DNA of 5,442 bases, taken from NCBI GenBank assembly GCA_946619625.1, contig CAMOMF010000012.1, forward strand, positions 1 through 5,442. The letters run 5' to 3'. The notes beneath the pieces were generated by a model. It saw nothing but the letters and a program-made list of their open reading frames with translations. It was not told the DNA's origin and did no database searches. Each line of letters opens with the position of its first letter. Position 1 is the stretch's first letter. A program made the translations under genes and the position numbers. Positions 1 to 5,442 of the stretch are shown in pieces. The DNA is from an uncultured Bacteroidales bacterium (GTDB lineage: Bacteria; Bacteroidota; Bacteroidia; Bacteroidales; Paludibacteraceae).

Positions 1-329
1 CCCCCCCCGCCTCCCCCGCGATCCTGCAGCTGAAACGCAATGGTTAAGCCATCTTGCCCCTGACCTTCTTCGCCGACTTTGTAGATACCCCTCTCGCGGC
101 AGGTAAGGAAGAAGGGTGCGTTGAGCGGGTCGATGGCTTCCAGCAGGAGTGCTTCGCCAACGGGCTTGGCACCGCCCACCACCATGCGGTCGTACATTGA
201 ATAAACCATGTTTACTTCATTGTCCACGAAGAGGTTCTGAATGAGAAAATCCTTACGCAGACGAGTTGTGTCGTATGCCTTTGCATCCACAGGATTGCTG
301 GCATAGCGGATTTCGTAGTTTGTCTTCAT
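1..329 (-). CDS. kduI: 5-keto-4-deoxyuronate isomerase (4-deoxy-L-threo-5-hexosulose-uronate ketol-isomerase), 3' end beyond window
   Basis: KduI is a cytoplasmic isomerase that converts 5-keto-4-deoxyuronate, the ring-opened product of pectin and rhamnogalacturonan lyases and unsaturated glycosidases, into 3-deoxy-D-glycero-2,5-hexodiulosonate, which KduD then reduces. The ATG at 329-327 opens a frame of 109 codons running off the window. It shows the KduI amino-terminal pattern, including LRKDFLIQNLFV (residues 24-35), NMVYSMYDRMVVGG (40-53) and APFFLTCRERGIYKVG (71-86). The family is about 280 residues, so the cupin core with its metal ligands is outside the window. The start is secure: the frame upstream has no ATG, GTG or TTG before an in-frame TAA at 471-473. 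No Shine-Dalgarno sequence precedes it. From residue 87 (position 71 downwards) similarity to the family disappears and the frame ends in a run of glycines encoded by poly-C, so that part may not be genuine. The gene lies just below the GH105-containing operon and behind a 10-bp repeat array. Confidence 0.92.
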   Translation of the reverse strand, partial: MKTNYEIRYASNPVDAKAYDTTRLRKDFLIQNLFVDNEVNMVYSMYDRMVVGGAKPVGEALLLEAIDPLNAPFFLTCRERGIYKVGEEGQGQDGLTIAFQLQDRGGGGG

Positions 330-340
330 ACTATATTGTG

Positions 341-470
341 TTGTCTGATATTGTTTGATATTGTTTGATATTGTTTGATATTGTTTGAAGTTGTTTGAAG
401 TTGTTTGAAGTTGTTTGATATTGTTTGAAGTTGTTTGAAGTTGTTTGAAGTTGTTTGAAGTTGTTTGATG
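341..470. repeat. Tandem array of thirteen 10-bp repeats upstream of kduI
   Basis: Thirteen contiguous 10-bp units run with no spacer. On the plus strand the unit is TTGTTTGAWR. TTGTTTGATA occurs at 351, 361, 371 and 411. TTGTTTGAAG occurs at 381, 391, 401, 421, 431, 441 and 451. The array ends in the single variants TTGTCTGATA (341) and TTGTTTGATG (461). A decayed copy may follow at 471. The near-identity of inner copies and the grouping of the two main types (three, three, one, four) suggest growth by slippage or unequal exchange. The array ends 11 bp before the kduI ATG, so on the minus strand it forms its leader (CTTCAAACAA/TATCAAACAA). It has no stop in any minus-strand frame but also no usable start codon, so it is probably not translated. 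The period is close to one helical turn. Confidence 0.97.
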
Positions 471-536
471 TTAGTTGTTCGGAGGTGTTATACTGCTCCC
501 TTCACCAGGTAGCGATAAACTAATCCTCTATATATA
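471..536. other. Spacer between the outer-membrane barrel gene and the repeat array
   Basis: This 66-bp stretch follows the barrel gene's TAA stop and should hold any operon terminator or kduI promoter. The only structure I see is a weak hairpin at 495-513 (minus-strand GCTACC, 7-nt loop, GGGAGC) with one mismatch in a 6-bp stem and no following U-run, so it is not a convincing intrinsic terminator. An AT-rich segment (525-538) lies just after the stop codon. I found no good match to the Bacteroidetes promoter pattern (TTTG, then TAnnTTTG) on the minus strand. Confidence 0.35.
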
Positions 537-1208
537 TTACTTTACTTGCCACATGTAGGCGAAATTGAGGGAGAGTGACATGGGGTTGCTGTAGTCAAAA
601 TAGTCCATTTTGCTGTCGTCGAAGGTGTTGCCGAACGACCAATTGAAGCGTGCCTCCAATTGGTACACTCCGGCATATTTGCTTCGATAGTAGAACCCGA
701 TTCCCGCGGCAATGCCCCAGTCGAAAGGCTTCTCTACCGGCGCGTATTGGTGTGCGGTCTTGGAGCGTGCTCCGGTGTTGCGGATAGTTTGGTAGGTGTC
801 GGGCACCGTCCCTTTCTCGGTGGAGCGGAAACAATATCCTATCTGCGGACCGAGGTTGAAGAACCCGCGCGCTTTCTTGCCGAAATAGAGATGCATGAGG
901 AACGGCACTTCTATGTAGTCGAGTTGCCGGGTGTAGTCCGTCTGTGTCTCGTGCCATCCGCGTTGCATGTAGTTGATTTCCACTTGCATGCCGCACACTT
1001 TGTGTCCCGCGTAGCGGTAGATCAGTCCGGCGTTCCAACCAAGGAAAGGCTGTTTCCACGACTGCGTCACCACGGGCGAGAAGCGGTACATGGATGCGAT
1101 GGCACCGGCATGTGCGCCCACGTACATCTCCTCTTTTTGCAGTTTGGGCTGCGCCAGGCAGGCGATGCAACACATCAGGACTGATATGACGGCTGACAGA
1201 CGTTTCAC
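537..1208 (-). CDS. PorT-family outer-membrane beta-barrel protein
   Basis: This 223-residue protein resembles the small outer-membrane barrels of Bacteroidetes annotated as PorT family or OMP_b-brl_2. Residues 1-19 form a signal peptide (basic MKR, hydrophobic core, probable cleavage at CLA/QP). CIAC within it is a poor lipobox, so a lipoprotein is less likely. The mature part alternates aromatic and small residues in beta-strand fashion. The family-like segment DYIEVPFLMHLYFG is at 97-110, FNLGPQIGY at 117-125, GIAAGIGFYY at 165-174, and a terminal strand SLSLNFAYMW at 211-220. The start is GTG at 1208-1206, overlapping the upstream stop as GTGA. No ATG lies between it and the in-frame TAA at 1230-1232, and the next internal Met would break the signal peptide. 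It is the last gene of the operon. The specific role is unknown: PorT itself serves type IX secretion, but most relatives of this size are uncharacterised. Confidence 0.85.
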   Translation of the reverse strand: MKRLSAVISVLMCCIACLAQPKLQKEEMYVGAHAGAIASMYRFSPVVTQSWKQPFLGWNAGLIYRYAGHKVCGMQVEINYMQRGWHETQTDYTRQLDYIEVPFLMHLYFGKKARGFFNLGPQIGYCFRSTEKGTVPDTYQTIRNTGARSKTAHQYAPVEKPFDWGIAAGIGFYYRSKYAGVYQLEARFNWSFGNTFDDSKMDYFDYSNPMSLSLNFAYMWQVK

Positions 1209-2467
1209 TTCTCTTCTGAGTTGGGTGTATTATCGGCGGGAGGCAGTACTTTGGGTATGACCTTCAGCGGTGTGTTCATGAAACCGCCTTGTTCACTGAC
1301 ACGCTGGAAACGGAGAGTGGATTGCAGTCCGTCATGTTCCGTGAGGAAGGCTTGTATCCATGCCTCTTCGTCCTCCGCCTGCATGGCTTGCAGTACGGCG
1401 GGAATGAAGTACTTGGCGAGGTCGTATCCCAGAATATCGTAGCGCGGGCGCGATGGTGACGGCGTACGCACCTCGAAATAGGTGTTCATGAGTCGGTCGA
1501 ACGCCGCCCAGTTGCCGTCCACCTCTTTCTTGAACTGCACAATACGCATACCCTCGGGGACGGTGGGGTTGTATTGCAACAGGTACTTGTTGGTTTCCAA
1601 GTCGGTGACGCCGTTCGTGAACGGCAGCAGACAGGCGATATGGTGCTCAGCAACGAACTGACTGGTCAAGGGCACTTGCTCGGAGTAGGCGGGACCGATG
1701 ATGGCGTTCATTCCTGCCAATTCCGGCTGCGCAAGCACTTTGCGGAGTTTGTACTCTGTTTTGCCGATATCGTACACATAGACCTCGAACCTGCGGTCGG
1801 GACGTTTCTCCTCGCGCAGTGCAAGGAGGATGCCTTCGTAGAACCTGAGGAACCGCTCCATTCGCACGTCGTACGTCTGTGCGTCGGCTTGCAGTGGCAG
1901 CAGCAGTGCCAAGCGCAGGGTGTTTTTTGCCTCCATCGGGGGTATCCCCGGCTCTGTGTCCAGAACAAACATGGTGTCCTCCTCGAAGAACACCTCTTCG
2001 GGTAGAAGCGGTTGCACGGGATTGCCATTGTCTGCCACGTGCTGTGGTTGCTCCGCCGCCACTTCCGCCTTTGCCGCTTCCGCTTTTGCCAGTTCCGCCT
2101 TTTTGGGTTGGAAAGCACGGCGGACGATGTCTTTGTCGGGAACAGCAGCAGGCGCTTTGTGAACCGTGTCTTTTGCTTGCGCTATAGGTTTTCGCTTGGG
2201 TTTTTCGGCGGGTTTGTTATCCTTGACAGGCACGAGGATGATTTGCCCCAGTTTCAGACCGCTGGTCTTCAGTTCGGGGTTGAGGCGGATGATCTCCTCC
2301 TGCGTGACGCCGAAGTTGACGCTGATGCGGTACAGACCCTCTCCCTTTTGGACGGGGTACTCATACACTTTCTGCCCGTCCACCACGCGGATAGGGTAGT
2401 CGTACTGTTGCGCTTGACTCAGGATTGCCGAGGCAAGGAGGAATATGACAAATAGTATTCTTTTCAA
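1205..2467 (-). CDS. Secreted LysM-domain protein with a type 1 periplasmic-binding-like domain
   Basis: This is a 420-residue exported protein. Residues 1-19 are a signal peptide (probable cleavage SQA/QQ). Residues 35-81 form one LysM domain (YPVQKGEGLYRISVNFGV, then IIRLNPEL and LKLGQIILVPV), a fold that binds peptidoglycan glycan strands. Residues 84-165 are a charged Ala/Lys/Pro-rich linker. From about 183 (LRLALLLPL) comes a type 1 periplasmic-binding fold, with FYEGILLAL (209-217), MNAIIGPAYSEQV (253-265), ACLLPFTN (278-285), DILGYDLAKYF (344-354) and a GGFMN segment (394-398). Bacteroidales relatives that I remember are longer, and the stretch between LLQYN (296-300) and the DILGYD motif looks about 100-150 residues short. 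The role is inferred to be in the cell wall, perhaps comparable to LpoA-like regulators of peptidoglycan synthases, but no ligand is evident. The start is TTG at 2467-2465, two bases after the GH105 stop. The alternative first ATG (Met166) would lose the signal peptide and LysM domain. Confidence 0.87.
   Translation of the reverse strand: MKRILFVIFLLASAILSQAQQYDYPIRVVDGQKVYEYPVQKGEGLYRISVNFGVTQEEIIRLNPELKTSGLKLGQIILVPVKDNKPAEKPKRKPIAQAKDTVHKAPAAVPDKDIVRRAFQPKKAELAKAEAAKAEVAAEQPQHVADNGNPVQPLLPEEVFFEEDTMFVLDTEPGIPPMEAKNTLRLALLLPLQADAQTYDVRMERFLRFYEGILLALREEKRPDRRFEVYVYDIGKTEYKLRKVLAQPELAGMNAIIGPAYSEQVPLTSQFVAEHHIACLLPFTNGVTDLETNKYLLQYNPTVPEGMRIVQFKKEVDGNWAAFDRLMNTYFEVRTPSPSRPRYDILGYDLAKYFIPAVLQAMQAEDEEAWIQAFLTEHDGLQSTLRFQRVSEQGGFMNTPLKVIPKVLPPADNTPNSEEK
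2061..2105. repeat. Three 15-bp imperfect repeats inside the LysM protein linker
   Basis: Three consecutive 15-bp units (2061-2075, 2076-2090, 2091-2105) share TTCCGCYTTTG-like sequence and encode, on the minus strand, the pentapeptides AELAK, AEAAK and AEVAA (about residues 124-138). Such EAAK-type repeats tend to form a stiff helix. They probably hold the binding domain away from the peptidoglycan-bound LysM domain. The units are multiples of three, so copy changes would keep the frame. Confidence 0.75.
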
Positions 2468-2469
2468 AA

Positions 2470-3672
2470 TTATTTCTTTTTATCAATTGGTTTGGACAAT
2501 TCAATGGCGGCGAAGATGATGGGACCGACACCTTTGGGGTCGTCCTTGATGACGGGTTCCGACAGGTAGTATTGCACGGAGCCGTCGCGGTAACGCGGCT
2601 TGCCGCCCAGACCCGCCACCGAGCAGCAATTGGTCAGTGAGATTGTCTTGTCATCGTTCATTACAAAGACGTTATTGACCATGCCGTCGAAGATTTTCTG
2701 CGCCTCTTTTTTGTATTTCTTGGGCAGGTACCCTCGGTTGGCTGCCTTGGCGAATGCGTAACAGAAGATGGCTGAAGAGGTGGCTTCCAGGTAGTTGCCC
2801 TCTTGTTTGGGCAGAGCGGTCAATTGGTACCACATATGGCTCTTTTTGTCCTGATACTTGAGGATGTTTTTGGCGGTGCGTTTCAGCAGTTTGAGCATCA
2901 TGTCGCGGTTTTCGCCCTCGGGCATATAGTCCAGCACATCAACCATTGCCATGATGTACCAACCCATCGAGCGGCTCCAGAAGTTGGGCGAGCAGCCTGT
3001 CTCGGGGTCTGCCCATTTCTGCTCGCGACTCTCGTCCCAGCCGTGGTAGTTGAGCCCTGTTTTCTTATCGTAGGTGTGTGCATCTACCAAGCGGAACTGG
3101 TTGGCAACGTCCTGCACCCCTTTGTCCATGTTATGCTCCACAGCGTAGCGGATGTAGAACGGTTCTGCCATATACAAACCGTCCAACCACATCTGGTAAG
3201 GGTAGATCTTCTTGTGCCAAAATCCGCCTTCTTTGGTTCGTGGCTGGTCCTGCAGCTGCTTGAAGAGTATGTCATTGGCAATCGTCCAGCGTTTCTCGGG
3301 ACGGATGTCGTTCAGCACGTACAGGAAGGACCCTCCATTGACGCGGTCGATGTTGAAATCGCCCATTTTGTACGTCTTGATGTTGCCGTCTTGACTGATA
3401 AAATAGTCGGCGAACTTGAGGGCGTAGTCCAGATACTGCTCGTTGCCGGTGGCCTGGTATGCCTGCAACATCGCCTTGCCCATCAGCGCTTGTGTGTAGT
3501 CCCATTTGGGCTGCTTGACGTTGTCGGTCTGCCACAGTTCGGGGTAATGTTGCATTTGGCTCGAGGCGAACAGACGTGCATAGGACAGGTAGTACACCGG
3601 TTCGTGTTTCGGCGTTTTGGCGAACAGGCTCAGGGAGCAGAGCATGGTCAGAAATAAAACAATTCGTTTCAT
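2470..3672 (-). CDS. GH105 unsaturated rhamnogalacturonyl hydrolase (YteR-like), secreted
   Basis: This glycoside hydrolase removes the 4,5-unsaturated galacturonyl residue left at the non-reducing end of rhamnogalacturonan I fragments by polysaccharide lyases. It works by hydrating the double bond, and the freed sugar opens to 5-keto-4-deoxyuronate. The protein has 400 residues, normal for the (alpha/alpha)6-barrel family plus an export signal (1-18, cleavage near LFA/K). The key YteR residues, as I recall them, line up with a constant offset of 21: Asp109 in NIDRVNGG (YteR D88), the catalytic Asp164 in QMWLDGLYM (D143), His210 in YHGWDES (H189), and Trp232, Arg234 and Trp238 in FWSRSMGWY (W211, R213, W217). 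The enzyme therefore looks active. The ATG at 3672-3670 overlaps the gldG stop as ATGA, and the next gene follows 2 bases after its TAA, so it is co-transcribed with envelope genes. Its product is the KduI substrate, and kduI lies two genes below. Confidence 0.95.
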   Translation of the reverse strand: MKRIVLFLTMLCSLSLFAKTPKHEPVYYLSYARLFASSQMQHYPELWQTDNVKQPKWDYTQALMGKAMLQAYQATGNEQYLDYALKFADYFISQDGNIKTYKMGDFNIDRVNGGSFLYVLNDIRPEKRWTIANDILFKQLQDQPRTKEGGFWHKKIYPYQMWLDGLYMAEPFYIRYAVEHNMDKGVQDVANQFRLVDAHTYDKKTGLNYHGWDESREQKWADPETGCSPNFWSRSMGWYIMAMVDVLDYMPEGENRDMMLKLLKRTAKNILKYQDKKSHMWYQLTALPKQEGNYLEATSSAIFCYAFAKAANRGYLPKKYKKEAQKIFDGMVNNVFVMNDDKTISLTNCCSVAGLGGKPRYRDGSVQYYLSEPVIKDDPKGVGPIIFAAIELSKPIDKKK

Positions 3673-5288
3673 GTTGTATAGTTGTATTGATGTTTGCGTA
3701 GTGGTATGTATACCGCCGCGACCAATGCCAGTAAAAGCAGCGGAAGCAGGGTGGTCGTAGCTTGTATGAGCGGTTTGTCCGCCTGTGCCTTATCGTTGTT
3801 CAGCAGGCGCAGCGTGACGCTCTTCTGCCGCAAAGCAATGAGGGCTTCGTCGTTGGTCAGCGCGAGCACACAATTGACGATAAAGTCGCGGTTGGCGAAC
3901 TGCATCTGTGTGTATCGGTCGAAACCGCAGGGTAGGGGTTGCCCTTGCTGCCACTCGTTGCGGATGATGGCTCCGCTGCCGATAACGATCTGTCCGGTCG
4001 GCTCGGACTGACTGCGTTTGGAGCGGGTGGTCTGCACCTGTTCCGGCACCATTTGGTGTGCGAACAGGGACGGAAAAACGCCGCTGAGCTGTACTGCCAC
4101 CGGCACGTATTGATACACGAACCGGCTCATGTCGGGGTGCATGTCGCTCAGTTCCACCTCAGCGGGTGTCGGGGTCAGTGCCGACCGGGTGGATGTGGCA
4201 AGCAATACGGTCTTGCGTATCGAGTCCTCGTCGCCTACCATCGAGACAGGCGAGCAGAAAGTGGCGCTCACTTGCCCTAATTTGGCAGTGACGGGCGAAC
4301 TCTGTGCTGTCAGCAGCAGGGGCGCGTACGTCCATGGCAACGGCTGAAAATTAGGCGTGAGCGGGTCGTCGCTGACATCCACCGGTATGGGCAGACACTG
4401 CAGGTCTTGCACCAATGCAGGCTCAATGCGTACGCCGTAACGGAAGAGCATGTCTCCGAGGTGCAGGTCTTGCGGAATGACCGGTGTCGCCCCCTCCGTG
4501 GCAAGGTAGTCGCCCGAGAAACGTACGCCGTTCACCGCCCACAGAACACGCCCGCCGTGCATGATGTACTGGTCAAGGATATATTTGTCCTGCTCGGAGA
4601 ATGGTTCTTGCGGGTCGGCTATGATCACCGCCGAGTAGGCATCCATTTCGTTGTCGGCACTCGTCAGCGTCCCGCGGTCCACTTGGAAGAAACGCGACAA
4701 CTCTTTCTCCACGTCCATCACGTTCTGTTCGGGCAGTTCTCCGTGTCCTTCCAGAAAAGCGATGCGCGTCACCTCTGTTCGGCGCAGAGTGGCAATGGAT
4801 TGAGCGAAAGCGAACTCCAATTGCTCAATAGAGCGGTTGATGTTCTCCTCGCCCGACCTGCCCCGTTCGTTGACGAGCAGGGACACCACCGACGTGCGTC
4901 CGTTGTAGCGCAGCACCGCATAGGGGTAGAGGCGTGTCTGCACGGTCTGTCCGTCCTTGGCGCGCTCGTGAATAACCATGGGTGACAGTCCCAATCGCCC
5001 GGGTTCGGGCATGGAGGCGGGGCGAACGATGTCGCCGTACTCGTCCATCTCCTCTACCAAGCGCTCCGTTGCTTCACTGAGGCGAACGAAAGACGCGTTC
5101 ATGGGTCCATCCAACAGCAGACTGACCTCAAGCGGTTTATCCAGACTTTGCAGCAACTGTTTGGTTGGAGCGGACAGACTGTAGCGGTGGTCGTCGGTCA
5201 TGTCTATGCGGACATGCACTGCCTGCGCCAACAGGTTCAACCCTGCCAACCCTGCTACAAAAAGTGCTATTTTCCAAACTGTTTTCAA
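3669..5288 (-). CDS. gldG: GldG, ABC-transporter-associated membrane protein of the GldF/GldG system
   Basis: GldG is the periplasmic auxiliary subunit that works with permease GldF and ATPase GldA. It was first found through gliding motility but is also present in non-gliding Bacteroidetes, where the transported substrate is unknown. The protein has 539 residues. A membrane helix lies at about 5-24, followed by the family start DMTDDHRYSLSAPTKQLL (29-46). Further family segments are RIAFLEGHGEL (175-185), SAVIIADPQEPFSEQDKYILDQYIMHGGRVLW (in 219-250), LLFRYGVRI-like DMLFRYGVRIEP (279-290), LVQDLQCLPIPV (292-303), GVFPSLF (403-409) and PLPCGFDRYT (451-460). A second helix at 512-530 ends in a basic tail. 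The part near residues 83-105 seems shorter than in other GldG proteins I recall. The start is TTG at 5288-5286: the frame has TAA at 5301-5303 with no ATG between, and starting at Met30 would remove the first helix. No gldF lies directly upstream. Confidence 0.93.
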   Translation of the reverse strand: MKTVWKIALFVAGLAGLNLLAQAVHVRIDMTDDHRYSLSAPTKQLLQSLDKPLEVSLLLDGPMNASFVRLSEATERLVEEMDEYGDIVRPASMPEPGRLGLSPMVIHERAKDGQTVQTRLYPYAVLRYNGRTSVVSLLVNERGRSGEENINRSIEQLEFAFAQSIATLRRTEVTRIAFLEGHGELPEQNVMDVEKELSRFFQVDRGTLTSADNEMDAYSAVIIADPQEPFSEQDKYILDQYIMHGGRVLWAVNGVRFSGDYLATEGATPVIPQDLHLGDMLFRYGVRIEPALVQDLQCLPIPVDVSDDPLTPNFQPLPWTYAPLLLTAQSSPVTAKLGQVSATFCSPVSMVGDEDSIRKTVLLATSTRSALTPTPAEVELSDMHPDMSRFVYQYVPVAVQLSGVFPSLFAHQMVPEQVQTTRSKRSQSEPTGQIVIGSGAIIRNEWQQGQPLPCGFDRYTQMQFANRDFIVNCVLALTNDEALIALRQKSVTLRLLNNDKAQADKPLIQATTTLLPLLLLALVAAVYIPLRKHQYNYTT

Positions 5289-5323
5289 GTTGCTGGATGA
5301 TTAAATGGTAACTCCTGAAAAAA

Positions 5324-5442
5324 CTATTTCCCGTACCTTGCCTTGATTTCGTCCAAGGCCTCTTGGTTGATAGAGACGGGATACTTGGCGCGCAGTTCTT
5401 CCAACCACGCTTTTTCCAGCTCGTCCTGATAACCGCTGATCA
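5324..5442 (-). CDS. C-terminal end of a probable SurA/PpiC-like peptidylprolyl isomerase
   Basis: An open frame enters from the window edge and ends at TAG (5326-5324), giving 39 codons. The sequence ISGYQDELEKAWLEELRAKY, followed by PVSINQEALDEIKARYGK, resembles the end of large periplasmic peptidylprolyl isomerases of Bacteroidetes, whose last lines read roughly as YxxxLExxWxxELRxKYPVxxNxxxL. Such SurA-like proteins help unfolded outer-membrane proteins across the periplasm. No catalytic part is visible, so the assignment rests on this tail alone. A 35-nt gap without a terminator-like hairpin separates it from gldG, so it may belong to the same transcript. It does not look like the C-terminus of GldF, which should be a membrane helix. 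Confidence 0.6.
   Translation of the reverse strand, partial: ISGYQDELEKAWLEELRAKYPVSINQEALDEIKARYGK

Noticed and set aside
341..470. CRISPR array
   Set aside because: Units are 10 bp and directly abutting, with no unique spacers. CRISPR repeats are longer and separated by spacers.
341..470. Multiple Bacteroidetes promoters made from the TTTG motifs in the repeats
   Set aside because: TTTG recurs on the plus strand, but the preceding TA is one base out of register for TAnnTTTG, and no gene lies downstream in that direction.
341..470. Repeat array as a translated N-terminal extension of kduI
   Set aside because: The frame is open through the repeats but has no ATG, GTG or TTG before the in-frame TAA at 471-473, and KduI proteins start at the ATG used here.
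495..513. Intrinsic terminator of the operon
   Set aside because: The stem is only six pairs with one mismatch and there is no U-run after it on the minus strand.
660..1184. Plus-strand open frame opposite the barrel gene
   Set aside because: It is a mirror of a well-supported gene, with no domain and low-complexity composition.
2803..3657. A 284-codon open frame on the plus strand opposite the GH105 gene
   Set aside because: It lies wholly antisense to a gene with intact catalytic motifs. Its translation shows no recognisable domain and has the Val/His-rich look of a complementary frame. No start context supports it.
4407..4985. Plus-strand open frame opposite gldG
   Set aside because: gldG motifs are continuous on the minus strand through this stretch. 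The antisense product is Val/His/Arg-rich and unlike any family I know.
5312..5316. Shine-Dalgarno-like AGGAG (minus strand) before gldG
   Set aside because: It lies 23 nt from the TTG start, too far to act, and no usable start codon sits at the right distance without an immediate stop.

Overview
The window reads as chromosomal DNA from a Bacteroidales bacterium, possibly Prevotella-like. The grounds are a GldG homologue, a PorT-type outer-membrane barrel, a LysM/periplasmic-binding-protein fusion known from this order, and start sites without convincing Shine-Dalgarno sequences. The genus cannot be fixed from the sequence alone. Every supported gene lies on the minus strand, so transcription runs from the high-coordinate end to the low-coordinate end.

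In transcription order, the window opens with the last 39 codons of a probable SurA/PpiC-like peptidylprolyl isomerase (5324-5442). After a 35-nt gap comes gldG (3669-5288), a membrane-anchored ABC-transporter auxiliary protein. The next three genes are packed without gaps. They are a secreted GH105 unsaturated rhamnogalacturonyl hydrolase (2470-3672, ATGA overlap with gldG), a secreted LysM plus periplasmic-binding-like protein (1205-2467, 2-nt gap), and a PorT-family outer-membrane beta-barrel (537-1208, GTGA overlap). The four complete genes look like one operon whose promoter lies beyond position 5442. Three of the four appear to start with TTG or GTG.

Below the operon is a 207-bp spacer (330-536) dominated by 13 head-to-tail 10-bp repeats (341-470). 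Read on the minus strand, the repeats give RNA almost free of G, and they form the leader directly before kduI (1-329, incomplete at the window edge). The last roughly 24 codons of kduI in the window stop resembling the family and run into a near-pure poly-C tract, so the edge sequence should be treated with suspicion.

Two themes meet here. One is the cell envelope: isomerase/chaperone, GldG, LysM protein and barrel. The other is pectin breakdown: GH105 releases the unsaturated uronic acid whose ring-opened form is the substrate of KduI. The GH105 gene sits inside an envelope operon rather than beside SusC/SusD-type genes. I did not find a clearly new system. The most distinctive non-coding element is the 10-bp repeat array in front of kduI. 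The most distinctive protein oddity is an apparently internally shortened binding domain in the LysM protein.
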